Positions 1 through 7,951 of a DNA stretch of 64,000 bases are shown here, piece by piece. Position numbers and translations under genes: made by a program. The notes below the pieces were generated by a model. The model worked only from the letters and a program-made list of their open reading frames with translations, ran no database searches and was not told the DNA's origin. Each line of letters begins with the position of its first letter. Positions within the stretch are counted from its first letter, which is position 1. The stretch is from an uncultured Parasphingopyxis sp. (GTDB lineage Bacteria; Pseudomonadota; Alphaproteobacteria; Sphingomonadales; Sphingomonadaceae), in NCBI RefSeq assembly GCF_937129435.1, contig NZ_CAKZNF010000003.1, positions 1 through 64,000 of the forward strand. The letters run 5' to 3'.

Positions 1-227
1 GGCTGCGCGAAACACTTTATCTTCAAAGCGAACGCTATCGCCATTGGAGTGTTTCGTTATTCTCAAATAACCGTCCGAGAAATGTGGACGAAGAACACCG
101 CGCAATCATGGAGGCGGCGACACGCCGCGACGAGATTGCCACTCGTTCCTATATTTCGACGCATTTTCGCCGAACGACAGACGACCTTCTGGCAATGGCT
201 GAAGCCGCTCAAAGAGAAATCGCATAA
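1..227 (+). CDS. GntR-family regulator, C-terminal FCD domain (partial, 5' end outside window)
   Basis: An open frame enters from the left edge (first full codon at 3) and stops at TAA 225-227. It has no usable start here, so this is the last 74 residues of a longer protein. The sequence shows the end of an FCD ligand-binding domain: an all-helical tail with a DEEHRAIMEAA segment followed by STHFRRTTDDLL, the pattern of the last FCD helices in FadR/GntR regulators, where the His helps bind a metal or ligand. The DNA-binding domain would lie upstream. It converges on the FecB-like gene, ending 8 bp away. The ligand cannot be inferred. The family call is fairly firm. Confidence 0.7.
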   Translation, partial: LRETLYLQSERYRHWSVSLFSNNRPRNVDEEHRAIMEAATRRDEIATRSYISTHFRRTTDDLLAMAEAAQREIA

Positions 228-235
228 TCTCGCTA

Positions 236-808
236 TCAGTCCACCAAGCGGAGAGCCATCTTTGCAAAGCGGTCGACATAGGCCTGGATAAATGCGCGCG
301 TTCCGTCATCGGCAACATCGCCGGTGTCCGATATCAGGTCCGGCCTGATGAACGAAATGTAGGCCTCGGACGGAACGACCGTGACGCCAAGAACTGACAG
401 GATTTCATGGCTTTTTGATCCCGGACCATGGCCGCCCGACATCCCGAAAATCGCAACATCTGGCTGGACCGTGATGGCTTTTTCAACCGAGAATGTGGCT
501 TCACCGCTGCGCCCGATCAGGGGGATATCATCGATTTCGGGGAATTTGCTGCGATATTGTTCGAACGATCCCGGATCAAGTGACTTGAACTCGCCCATCA
601 TTCCGGCAACCCAGCGCACCGGATTTTCCGGGTCGAGAATACCAAGCGATGGCAGGAAACGGCCTTCGCCAAGGATCATGTGCTTGACCGGCACGTCTAT
701 GCTGACTTCGTGTCCGGTGACATCGGTAAGGGTAATTGTTTCTGCCGAGGCGACATTGCCCCAAATTAGCGCTGCAGCAACGAATGCCAAAATTGGTTTC
801 AGTTTCAT
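236..808 (-). CDS. FecB-like periplasmic binding protein N-terminus fused to an FMN-reductase-like tail
   Basis: 190 residues from ATG 808, chosen because a signal peptide (MKLKPILAFVAAALIWG, cleavage near SAE) begins there; the open frame runs further upstream without signal features. Residues 23-135 resemble iron/siderophore ABC substrate-binding proteins (TDVTGHEVSIDVP, ILGEGRFLP, FSVEKAI, PDVAIFG). This family normally runs beyond 300 residues with a DFR segment and a second lobe; both are absent. From about residue 137 the sequence instead looks like the end of NADPH-dependent FMN reductases (VTVVPSEAYISF, then DDGTRAFIQAYVDRFA). I infer an in-frame deletion fusion or an assembly chimera. 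Downstream of a TonB-receptor remnant, as expected of an iron-uptake locus. Probably not functional as a binding protein. Confidence 0.5.
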   Translation of the reverse strand: MKLKPILAFVAAALIWGNVASAETITLTDVTGHEVSIDVPVKHMILGEGRFLPSLGILDPENPVRWVAGMMGEFKSLDPGSFEQYRSKFPEIDDIPLIGRSGEATFSVEKAITVQPDVAIFGMSGGHGPGSKSHEILSVLGVTVVPSEAYISFIRPDLISDTGDVADDGTRAFIQAYVDRFAKMALRLVD

Positions 809-929
809 TCCAGCAAGTCCTGTCTTGTTTCGATTGCCAGTTAACGTTTTTAAAACGCCAAAACGGGCAGCACACAAAGTGCTACCCATTTCGGTTGATT
901 TCATGCTCGTTCCAATTTCTGCCGGATCC

Positions 930-1184
930 CTAGAAGTCAACCTTGGCGGAAACGAGGAAAGTTCTGCCCGGTTCGTGATAGGGCTCGATGGCGCTGCTGT
1001 CATAACCAGGTGTTGTTCGCGAGAAATAATCACGATCAAGGATGTTGAGAACGTCGACACGCAGTGTCACGGCATTCGATAGTGCCTCAGGCGTCCATTC
1101 ACCATAAAGGTTTGCAACGAAATAGGTATCAAGCTTCTGGTTGCCGATCTTTTCCGGATCATCGTTGGCCAAAGCCAACTCGGG
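930..1184 (-). pseudogene. TonB-dependent receptor, C-terminal fragment only
   Basis: About 84 codons resembling the last strands of an outer-membrane TonB receptor: TYFVANLYGEWTPE, a LRVDVLNILDRDY segment, and an end in FLVSAKVDF with the terminal Phe typical of beta-barrel proteins. Upstream of about 1184 the frame runs into antisense of the phoR-like kinase, so the plug and most of the barrel are missing. It sits just upstream of the FecB-like gene on the same strand, an arrangement usual for iron or siderophore uptake. Remnant status is clear; the substrate is unknown. Confidence 0.7.
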
Positions 1185-2409
1185 CCTCGGCTGCCTTGCC
1201 CTCGACGCTCTCGATATCGAGCCGCCCGCGATGGCGCTCGACGATATGCTTGACGATGGCGAGGCCGAGGCCCGTCCCACCCATTTTCCGGCTGCGGCCG
1301 GGATCGACGCGGTAGAAGCGCTCGGTCAGCCGCGGCAGGTGCTCGGCCGGGATGCCTTCGCCTTCGTCTTCGACCGTCAGCCGCGCCATATCCGGGCGCA
1401 GCGCCTTCACACGCACTGTGACGGTCGATTCGGGCCGGCCGTATTTCAGCGCATTGCTGACCAGATTGCTGACGAGCTGCGCGATCTGCGCCTTGTCGCC
1501 GGGGATCGTGCCGACATTCGCATCGCCATGGATCACGATCCGGCCGGGATCTTCGCCGGCGGCGATGCAGCTGCTCTGGCAGGCTTCCTCGATCAGCGGC
1601 GCGAGCGCGATCTGCTCGTCGGGCGGGCGGAAGCGCTCGGCCTCGATCCGCGAAAGCGACATCAGATCGCCGATCAGGCGCTGCATCCGGCTCGCCTCGT
1701 TGTGCATGATCTCGAGGAAGCGCTTGCGCGTCTTCTTGTCCTTAACCGCGCCGTCCTGCAGCGTCTCGATATAGCCGAGCAGCGAGGTCAGCGGCGTCCG
1801 CAGCTCGTGGCTCGCATTGGCGACGAAATCGACGCGCATTTTCTCGGCCGTGTGCAGGTTGCTGCGATCGGCAAGGCGGACGAAGCGGCTGTTATCGCCG
1901 AGTTCGTGGATCACGAGTTCCCAGGGCCGCTCGCGCTCGCCGATACCGACCAGCTCGATCGCCGTGCGCGAATCCTCGTCTTCATTTTCGCCGATCAGTC
2001 GCCCGGCGGCGACGGGATGGCGGATGGCGAGACGGACATCCTCGCCGACGATATGTTCGCCGAGCAGCGCGCGCGCCGCGGCGTTGGCGCGTTCGACGCG
2101 GCGGCCCGTGACGAGCAGGCTCGGCTCGTCGAGCGCGTTCATCAATTCTTCAAGGGTCGGGCCTTCCTGCTCCGCTGCATCGGCTTCGTCGGCCGGGCGT
2201 TCGGCGGTTTCTTCCGCTTCGCCCGCATCCGGATTGCGACCGGCCAGAAGGAAAAGGCCCGCCAGCAACCCGCCGGACAACGCCACGATCATGGCGGCGG
2301 GCGGCGCGCCTAACGAAATCGCAACCCATCCAAGGGCAAAGAGGGTTAACAACGCGACAATGGCGCGCAAAGGCGTTATCGGAGCCATGACCGCGTCATA
2401 GAGCGACAT
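1159..2409 (-). CDS. phoR: PhoR-like sensor histidine kinase with replaced C-terminal end
   Basis: A membrane histidine kinase of about 416 residues. From the start at 2409 (ATG 2388 also possible) there are two hydrophobic segments, an acidic linker, a PAS-like region, a DHp helix with phospho-accepting His in NASHELRTPLTS (about residue 201), then HATPase N, G1 (DEGEGIP), F (ERFYRVD) and G2 (GGTGLGLAIVKHI) boxes. The architecture matches PhoR, the phosphate-starvation sensor. PhoR normally ends with a short beta strand after VEGKG; here the frame leaves the family pattern after VEGK and reads 11 unrelated residues to the stop. The last strand of the ATPase domain is therefore lost at the junction near 1195. 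pst/phoB genes are not in the window. Activity uncertain. Confidence 0.75.
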   Translation of the reverse strand: MSLYDAVMAPITPLRAIVALLTLFALGWVAISLGAPPAAMIVALSGGLLAGLFLLAGRNPDAGEAEETAERPADEADAAEQEGPTLEELMNALDEPSLLVTGRRVERANAAARALLGEHIVGEDVRLAIRHPVAAGRLIGENEDEDSRTAIELVGIGERERPWELVIHELGDNSRFVRLADRSNLHTAEKMRVDFVANASHELRTPLTSLLGYIETLQDGAVKDKKTRKRFLEIMHNEASRMQRLIGDLMSLSRIEAERFRPPDEQIALAPLIEEACQSSCIAAGEDPGRIVIHGDANVGTIPGDKAQIAQLVSNLVSNALKYGRPESTVTVRVKALRPDMARLTVEDEGEGIPAEHLPRLTERFYRVDPGRSRKMGGTGLGLAIVKHIVERHRGRLDIESVEGKAAEARVGFGQR

Positions 2410-2482
2410 TGTGACACTCGCCAGTACAGGGCGGACGTTCGAGGTCGCAAAACGGGACGACGAGGGGCGAGAAGGTAGTTTC

Positions 2483-2908
2483 ATGGCGCAAGACGCTGAC
2501 AATCAGGGTGAAAACCAGCCCGAAGACGGCAAGACGCCGCCGCCCACGCGGCGTCAGATGCTGGCGCTCGGCGCCGTTGCCGCTTCGTCGGTCGTCACCG
2601 TGCGCCCCGCTCTCGCCCAGACGGTCGGCTCGGTCATGGCCTGCGAGATTCCCGTGCCTTCGCCCGGACAGAGCGGCTATTATATCGCGCCCGACGGATC
2701 GCCCGTCGAACCGGGAACGCCTGGCGCCTTCCCGCCGCCCGGACGCAATCTCGTCGGCGAAGAGGTTCGCGGCGCGCTCTTCGAAGGGCGCTCCTATGGC
2801 GGCTATGGCTATGAACAGAGCCAGGCCTACACCAATTATATCCGGCGGCTGCAGGCCGGCCAGAGCGGCTTCACCTGCTACGCATCGATCCAGATGCCGC
2901 GCGGCTGA
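2483..2908 (+). CDS. Small Tat-signal exported protein heading the HPr-rel-A cassette
   Basis: 141 residues. ATG 2483 is chosen over the longer frame because a twin-arginine signal follows (TRRQMLALGAVAAS, residues about 24-37, with cleavage near ALAQ). The mature part of about 95 residues is rich in Gly, Pro and Tyr (GYYIAPDGSP, SYGGYGYEQSQAY) with two Cys. No family recognised. It is the first gene in a same-strand run with the PqqD-like, HprK-like and nucleotidyltransferase genes, separated from them by one repeat. It could be the client of that cassette or simply a neighbour. Tat export implies folding or modification before export, which would suit a cytosolic modification system; that link is inference. 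Confidence 0.6.
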   Translation: MAQDADNQGENQPEDGKTPPPTRRQMLALGAVAASSVVTVRPALAQTVGSVMACEIPVPSPGQSGYYIAPDGSPVEPGTPGAFPPPGRNLVGEEVRGALFEGRSYGGYGYEQSQAYTNYIRRLQAGQSGFTCYASIQMPRG

Positions 2909-2930
2909 CGGGGGCTACTTCCTGTCTTGC

Positions 2931-3025
2931 CCGTCACCCTGAACTTGTTTCAGGGTCCATATGCCGGGCCGGATCTGTTTCCGCGATGCCGGGCATATGG
3001 ATGCTGAAACGAGTTCAGCATGACG
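2931..3025. repeat. Family D palindromic repeat (CTGAACTTGTTTCAG type)
   Basis: 95 bp inverted repeat between the Tat-signal gene and the PqqD-like gene. Outer arms read CGTCACCCTGAACTTGTTTC and, inverted, end in AGTTCAGCATGACG; an inner pair is built on CATATGCC and GGCATATG. The same family occurs at 61113-61203, where it lies inside a coding region. Repeats with this core are scattered through sphingomonad genomes. Confidence 0.85.
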
Positions 3026-3044
3026 ATGAATGGGCAGGGAATTT

Positions 3045-3332
3045 GTGAGCGCCTCCAAAGTCTTTCACGCTGATGAGCCCGGCCGGCGCATCGTCAAGCG
3101 CCTGCCCGACGGCGTGACGCTGATCTTCCACCGCCCTTCGGGCCTCACCCATATCCTCGGCTCTCCCGCGCCCGAATTGCTCGAAGCGCTTGGCGAAGGT
3201 GCCGCCGACATCGACATGCTGATCGAGCGTCTCTCGCGAGACCATGATCTCGGCGATGCGGGAGAGGCGCGGGCGGCGCTGGCCGCGCGGCTCGCCGAAC
3301 TGGAAACCGCCGGACTGGTGTGGCGGGTGTGA
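3045..3332 (+). CDS. HPr-rel-A system PqqD-family peptide chaperone
   Basis: 95 residues if translation starts at GTG 3045, which has AGGGA five bases upstream; ATG 3030 has no such site. It resembles the PqqD relative of the HPr-rel-A system: a short beta-rich N-terminus (VKRLPDGVTLIFH), a SGLTHIL segment, and a helical tail (DIDMLIERLSRDHD, ending ELETAGLVWRV). PqqD-type domains bind leader peptides in RiPP pathways (the RRE fold). No radical SAM partner is present, so this one must serve another enzyme, presumably the kinase-like protein that starts one base after its stop. Function experimentally undefined. Confidence 0.8.
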   Translation: MSASKVFHADEPGRRIVKRLPDGVTLIFHRPSGLTHILGSPAPELLEALGEGAADIDMLIERLSRDHDLGDAGEARAALAARLAELETAGLVWRV

Positions 3333-3333
3333 C

Positions 3334-4200
3334 ATGAGCGGAATGCGGCACGAATTTCGCGTGACGGTCGGCCCTGTCGGCTTTCGGATCGGATCGGACT
3401 GGGCCGGCCCGCTCGATGCGATGCGGCGGCTCTACAGCGGCTATCCCGCGCCCGGCATTCCCGATTTCACCGTCCGGCTGGCCGCGCAGCGCCCGTGGCG
3501 GCGTTTCATCCGGCCCAGCGTCATGATCGGCGGCGATTTCATGCTGCCCGATGCCGCGCCGATGGCGCTGGCGCATGGGTTGCTCGCGGCGGAAATGGGC
3601 ATGAACCTGCAGATGGCGCTCGGCCAGCGCCGCCACCTGCTGCTCCATGCTTCGGCGGTGGAGCGGGACGGGCGCGCCCTGCTGATGACCGGGCTGTCGG
3701 GCGCGGGGAAATCGACGCTGTCGGCGCTGCTCGGCGAACGCGGCTGGCGGTTCATGGGCGACGAATTCGCGCTGCTCGATCCGGAAAGTGGGCTGGTTCA
3801 TCCCTTTCCCCGCATGGTCAGCCTGAAAAACGAGGCGATCGGGCAGTTCGGGGGCGTGGTCGACCCCGCCCGTCTCGGCCCGGTGATGACCGGCACGCCC
3901 AAGGGCACGATCCGCCATCTCCGCCCGCCGGATGACGCCATCGCGCGCATGGCCGAGCCGGCCGTGCCCGCGCTACTGCTTTTCCCCCGTTTCGGCCATG
4001 ATCCGGCCGTTCGCGAGATCGGCGAGGCGGAGATCTTCGTCCGGCTGACCCAGGCCTCGACCAACTATGTCGCGCTCGGCGAGACGGGCTTCACGGCGCT
4101 GACCCGGTTGATCGAAACCGTTCCCTGCCGCGCGCTCGACTATGCCGATACCGACACGGCGGTGGACATGGTGGAGACCCTTTGGGGAGAGCTGGCGTGA
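3334..4200 (+). CDS. HprK-related kinase A (HPr-rel-A system)
   Basis: 288 residues, starting one base after the PqqD-like stop, so translational coupling is likely. A P-loop lies at 120-128 (GLSGAGKST) and a Walker-B-like MGDEFALLD at 141-149, preceded by LLLHASAVERDG, a typical lead-in of HPr-kinase-like proteins. True HprK phosphorylates Ser46 of HPr and has a second domain; no HPr gene is nearby, so the substrate here is unknown. The family (HprK-related kinase A) is defined by co-occurrence with a PqqD-like chaperone and a nucleotidyltransferase, exactly as here. Cytosolic; the family assignment is firm and the reaction is not known. Confidence 0.85.
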   Translation: MSGMRHEFRVTVGPVGFRIGSDWAGPLDAMRRLYSGYPAPGIPDFTVRLAAQRPWRRFIRPSVMIGGDFMLPDAAPMALAHGLLAAEMGMNLQMALGQRRHLLLHASAVERDGRALLMTGLSGAGKSTLSALLGERGWRFMGDEFALLDPESGLVHPFPRMVSLKNEAIGQFGGVVDPARLGPVMTGTPKGTIRHLRPPDDAIARMAEPAVPALLLFPRFGHDPAVREIGEAEIFVRLTQASTNYVALGETGFTALTRLIETVPCRALDYADTDTAVDMVETLWGELA

Positions 4201-4215
4201 GGTGGATGACAAGAA

Positions 4216-4339
4216 TCCTCCCCGGCACGGGGAGGTGGCAGCGCGAAGCGCTGACGGAGGGGGCTAACCTCTTTGTGCAGCGCAAGTGGCACGCCCCCTC
4301 CACCGGCTTCGCCGGTCCCCCTCCCCGGACCGGGGAGGA
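4216..4339. repeat. Family B palindromic repeat (CCTCCCCGG/CCGGGGAGG)
   Basis: 124 bp. Left arm: TCCTCCCC-ggcac-GGGGAGG then a small hairpin CAGCGC-gaa-GCGCTG. Right arm, inverted: ACCGGC-ttc-GCCGGT then CCCTCCCCGG, ending CGGGGAGGA. The final GGGGAGGA falls four bases before the ATG of the nucleotidyltransferase gene, so the repeat supplies its Shine-Dalgarno. Related copies: 18581, 20231, 30511/30907, 43766, 53994. Confidence 0.9.
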
Positions 4340-4342
4340 TCG

Positions 4343-5359
4343 ATGACCGGCGCCCGCCTCCTCACCCGCGCGCTCGCCGATCCGGCTTCGGTCGCCGCGC
4401 TCGACGCCGATGACTGGACGACGCTGCTGACCATGGCGCGGGCGGAACAGCTGATCGGCAGCCTCGCCCATCGCCTCGACGGAATCGCCATGCGCGATGC
4501 CGCGGCTGCAATCCTCGGCGATGCGCGGCTTTCGATGGACCATGCCCGACGGCAGGCCCTGTGGGAGGCCGAGATGGCGCGCCGCGCGCTCGCCGATGTC
4601 GATGTGCCGGTCGTGCTGCTCAAGGGTACGGCCTATGTCGCGGCGGGCCTTTCGGCAGGCATCGGCCGGTCGATCGGCGATCTCGATATCCTCGTGCCGC
4701 GCGACGCGCTGGGCGTGGTCGAGGAGGCACTGATCGAACGGGGCGGCTGGGAATGGGTGAAGGAAGACGATTATGACGACGCCTATTATCGCGATCACAT
4801 GCACGAGCTGCCGCCGCTGATCCACAAGGAGCGGGACCGGATGATCGACGTGCATCACACGATCCTGCCGCTGACTGCCAAGCCGACGCCCGATGCTGCG
4901 GCGCTGCTGGCGGACAGCGAGCCATTGGAAAGCGGCCTGCGCGTCCTTTCGGCGCCCGACATGATCTGCCACGCCGCCTGCCACCTGTTCGCCGATGGCG
5001 ACCTGGCTGGGGGCCTTCGCAATCTGTGGGATATCGACCGGCTGCTGCGCGATTTCGGCGACGCGCCGGGCTTCTGGGACAGGCTCGGCGAATGCGCGGA
5101 CCGGCATCAGCTTTCCAGGGCCGTCGCCCGGGCACTCCGGCTGGCAGAGCGGCTCTACGGCACGCCGGTCGATGGCGATGTCGCCGGGCGGGGCAGGGCA
5201 GGGGACGCGCTCTATATCCGCCGCCTGCTCGCCCGCGACGGATGGGGGCGGGAGACTCGCAAGGGCTTGCGTGGCGCTTTCTACATCCGCTCGCACTGGC
5301 TCAGGATGCCGCCGGTGATGCTGGGGCGGCATCTCTGGACGAAGTGGCGGAAGAACTAG
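4343..5359 (+). CDS. Nucleotidyltransferase family protein (HPr-rel-A associated)
   Basis: 338 residues from ATG 4343, whose GGGGAGGA ribosome site is the end of the family B repeat. A nucleotidyltransferase-like core lies around residues 90-125: VVLLKGTAY, then GRSIGDLDILVP, the G-x-x-R-x-x-x-D-x-D pattern of the uncharacterised NTP_transf_5 group. A helical C-terminal half contains HHTILPL and CHAACHLF. Third member of the HPr-rel-A set with the PqqD-like and HprK-like genes; the three together suggest ATP-dependent modification (nucleotidylation or phosphorylation) of a protein or peptide, but no substrate is known. Confidence 0.75.
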   Translation: MTGARLLTRALADPASVAALDADDWTTLLTMARAEQLIGSLAHRLDGIAMRDAAAAILGDARLSMDHARRQALWEAEMARRALADVDVPVVLLKGTAYVAAGLSAGIGRSIGDLDILVPRDALGVVEEALIERGGWEWVKEDDYDDAYYRDHMHELPPLIHKERDRMIDVHHTILPLTAKPTPDAAALLADSEPLESGLRVLSAPDMICHAACHLFADGDLAGGLRNLWDIDRLLRDFGDAPGFWDRLGECADRHQLSRAVARALRLAERLYGTPVDGDVAGRGRAGDALYIRRLLARDGWGRETRKGLRGAFYIRSHWLRMPPVMLGRHLWTKWRKN

Positions 5360-5376
5360 AGTTCCGATTTTTCAGT

Positions 5377-5470
5377 CGTCATTGCGAGGAGCCGAAGGCG
5401 ACGCGGCAATCCAGGGCCGTATGCGTTGTCTGAGCTAGCTCTGGATTGCTTCGCTGCGCTCGCGATGACG
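5377..5470. repeat. Family A palindromic repeat (CGTCATTGCGAG...)
   Basis: 94 bp ending in CGTCATTGCGAG and its inverse. The left arm continues GAGCCGAAGGCGACGCGGCA and the right arm reads CTGGATTGCTTCGCTGCGCT before CGCGATGACG. Same orientation as copies at 26587, 48847 and 50050; flipped or variant copies at 19545, 32868 and 45725. It lies between convergent genes. Confidence 0.9.
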
Positions 5471-5480
5471 GTCTTTGGCC

Positions 5481-6152
5481 TTAGCCCAACTGCTCCAGCG
5501 TAGCGATCAACACATCATAGTGATCGATCACCGCGTCCGCGCCGAGCGCCTCCACCGGACCCGTCAGAAAGCCGAAGCTGACCGCGACGACCGGCACGCC
5601 CGCCGCCTTCGCCGCGCCGACATCGTAGATCGAATCGCCGATAAACGCCGCGCGGGTCGCGCCGCAACGGCGGATCATTTCGTCGATCGGCGCGCGGTGC
5701 GGCTTGGCGAAGCCCTTGCCCATCGTGTCGCCGCCGATGATCGCGCCGAAGCGGCTTGCCATGCCCTTCGCCTCGAGCAGTTTCACGGCGAGGCGCTCGA
5801 ACTTGTTCGTCACGACCGCCAGCTTGACGTTCATCGTCGCGAGCCGGTCCATCGTGCCGATCAGTCCGGGGAAGGGCGGCGATCCGCTGCCCAGATGCGC
5901 GTCATAATGTTCGAGCAGCACCGGCAGCAGCCCATCGGCCATCGCCTCGCTGCTCTCGCCCGACCGCGCCAGCCCCTCGGCCAGCATGTGCCGCGCCCCC
6001 AGCCCGACCATCGGCCGCACCTCCGCCTGCGTCAGCGGCGGCCTGCCGATGCTCGCCAGCGCATGGTTGAGCGAAACCGTCAGCTCGTCCGACGTATCGA
6101 GCAGCGTGCCATCGAGATCGAAGCCGACGCAATCGAAGGGGATATCCGTCAT
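5481..6152 (-). CDS. gph: HAD-family phosphatase, probable phosphoglycolate phosphatase
   Basis: 223 residues, the usual Gph length. HAD motif I is FDLDGTLLDTSDEL (Asp nucleophile near residue 12), motif II Thr/Ser is in VVTNKFER, the motif III Lys is around GKGFAKPHR, and motif IV is FIGDSIYDVGAAKAAG. A helical cap lies between motifs I and II. Such enzymes dephosphorylate 2-phosphoglycolate, partly arising from repair of oxidised DNA ends, though HAD paralogues often have other substrates. It starts about 30 bp after the acyl-CoA dehydrogenase stop on the same strand, so co-transcription is possible. Confidence 0.8.
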   Translation of the reverse strand: MTDIPFDCVGFDLDGTLLDTSDELTVSLNHALASIGRPPLTQAEVRPMVGLGARHMLAEGLARSGESSEAMADGLLPVLLEHYDAHLGSGSPPFPGLIGTMDRLATMNVKLAVVTNKFERLAVKLLEAKGMASRFGAIIGGDTMGKGFAKPHRAPIDEMIRRCGATRAAFIGDSIYDVGAAKAAGVPVVAVSFGFLTGPVEALGADAVIDHYDVLIATLEQLG

Positions 6153-6184
6153 CGCGTCGGCGATGCCTTGTGCATTTGCCGAAA

Positions 6185-7933
6185 CTAAGCCCCGAACGCC
6201 TCTGCGGTCACCGAATACAGCACGTCCGCCCTGGCCGTCGCGGCGGCCGCCAGCCCGCTCGCCTCGGGCACGATCTGGTCGAGATAGAAGCGCGCCGCCG
6301 CGATCTTCATGTCGAGGAATTCATTGTCGCCCTCGCCGGTCGCGAGCTGGGCCTTGGCGATCCGCCATTGCCGCGCCATCAGCCAGCCGCCGACCAACAC
6401 CGACATCATCGTCAGCAGCGGGTAGCTCGCGGCCAGCCGATCGTCGACCGAGGCCTCGCCGCTCGTCAACCAGTTCACCGTGGCCTCGCAATCGCCGAGC
6501 AGCGTATCGAGCGCCGCATGGTCGCCGCCATCGGCGCGGATCTCGTCGAACAGCGCGCGCACCGTATCGCCGCCGGCGAGTCCCAGCTTGCGCCCGACAA
6601 GGTCCGCCGCCTGGATGCCGTTGGTTCCTTCGTAGATCGGCGCGATCCGGGCGTCGCGATAATGCTGGGCGGCGCCGGTTTCCTCGACATAGCCCATGCC
6701 GCCATGAACCTGCACGCCGAGGCTGGCGATCTCGACACCGCAATCGCTGCCATAGGCCTTGGCGAGGGGTGTGAGCAGTTCGGCGCGCGCCTTGGCATCC
6801 GCATCGCCGAGCGTCCCGCGATCGACCTGCCCGGCGGTATAGTAGACGAGTGCACGGGCGGCCTGCGTCAGCGCCTTCATCCGCATCAGCATGCGGCGGA
6901 CATCGGGATGGCCGATAATGGCGATCGCATCGCGGCTGTCACCCCCGGCCCGCGCCGATTGCACGCGCTCGCGCGCGAAGCTCACCGCCTGCTGCGTCGC
7001 GCGCTCGCCGATCTGGACGCCCTGCATCCCGACATTGATCCGCGCATTGTTCATCATCGTGAACATCGCGCGCATGCCGCCATGTTCGGGGCCAATCAGC
7101 CAGCCATGGCAATCGCCGTCATCGCCATAGCTCATGACGCAGGTCGGCGAGGCATGGATGCCGAGCTTTTCCTCGAGGCTCACGCAGCGCACATCGTTGA
7201 ACGCGTCCGGATTGCCGTCTTCGTCGAGCCGGTAACGCGGAACGAGGAAGAGCGAGATGCCCTTCGTTCCTGCCGGCGCATCGGGCGTGCGGGCGAGAAC
7301 GAGGTGAACGATATTGTCGGTCAGGTCGTGCTCGCCGAAGGTGATGAAGATCTTCTGCCCCGTAATCCGCCAGCTGCCGTCCTCGGCGCGCTCGGCCTTG
7401 GTCTTGAGCGCGCCGACGTCCGATCCCGCTTGCGGCTCGGTCAGGTTCATCGTGCCGGTCCATTCCCCGGTGCACAGTTTCGGCAGATAGAGCCGCTGCA
7501 GCTCCTCGCTACCATGATGCGTCAGCGCCTCGATCGCGCCGCCCGACAGGATCGGGCAGAGCGTGAAGGCCATGTTCGCCGAACCCAGGCTTTCGAGGAT
7601 CGTACTGCCGAGCGAAAAGGGCAGACCCTGCCCGCCGAAATCGGCCGGTGCCGAGATCGTGCCCCAGCCGCCTTCGACATAATCCCTGTACGCCTGTTGG
7701 AACCCTTCGGGCATCTTGACGCCGTCTTCGGTCAGCTTCGCGCCGCCGCTTTCGTCGCCCGGCCAGTTGAGCGGCGCCCATTCGCCCGCGGCGAGTTGCC
7801 CGATGCCTTCCAGAATCGCATCGACAAGATCGGACGAGGCCTCGGCAAACAGTTCATGCTCGGCAAGCTGGCCGATGCCGGCGATGTGATCGAGAACGAA
7901 GCGCTGTTCGGTGACGGGCGGGGTGAAGGTCAT
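6185..7933 (-). CDS. Acyl-CoA dehydrogenase, long (DmdC-type) family
   Basis: 582 residues, longer than the roughly 380 of classical acyl-CoA dehydrogenases and typical of the group that includes DmdC (3-methylmercaptopropionyl-CoA dehydrogenase) and several fatty-acid enzymes. Seen: N-terminal helical domain, FAD-site strand with LTEPQAGSDVGAL, GQKIFITFGEH, arginine-rich helix, GVQVHGGMGYVEE, and the catalytic-base segment APIYEGTNGIQAADLVGRK. The extra C-terminal domain (about residues 470-582) is mostly helical. Predicted cytosolic flavoenzyme that introduces an alpha-beta double bond into an acyl-CoA. The divergent YtrA-type regulator starts upstream beyond a degenerate repeat. Confidence 0.85.
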   Translation of the reverse strand: MTFTPPVTEQRFVLDHIAGIGQLAEHELFAEASSDLVDAILEGIGQLAAGEWAPLNWPGDESGGAKLTEDGVKMPEGFQQAYRDYVEGGWGTISAPADFGGQGLPFSLGSTILESLGSANMAFTLCPILSGGAIEALTHHGSEELQRLYLPKLCTGEWTGTMNLTEPQAGSDVGALKTKAERAEDGSWRITGQKIFITFGEHDLTDNIVHLVLARTPDAPAGTKGISLFLVPRYRLDEDGNPDAFNDVRCVSLEEKLGIHASPTCVMSYGDDGDCHGWLIGPEHGGMRAMFTMMNNARINVGMQGVQIGERATQQAVSFARERVQSARAGGDSRDAIAIIGHPDVRRMLMRMKALTQAARALVYYTAGQVDRGTLGDADAKARAELLTPLAKAYGSDCGVEIASLGVQVHGGMGYVEETGAAQHYRDARIAPIYEGTNGIQAADLVGRKLGLAGGDTVRALFDEIRADGGDHAALDTLLGDCEATVNWLTSGEASVDDRLAASYPLLTMMSVLVGGWLMARQWRIAKAQLATGEGDNEFLDMKIAAARFYLDQIVPEASGLAAAATARADVLYSVTAEAFGA

Positions 7934-7951
7934 GAGGGCCTTCTATGTCTT

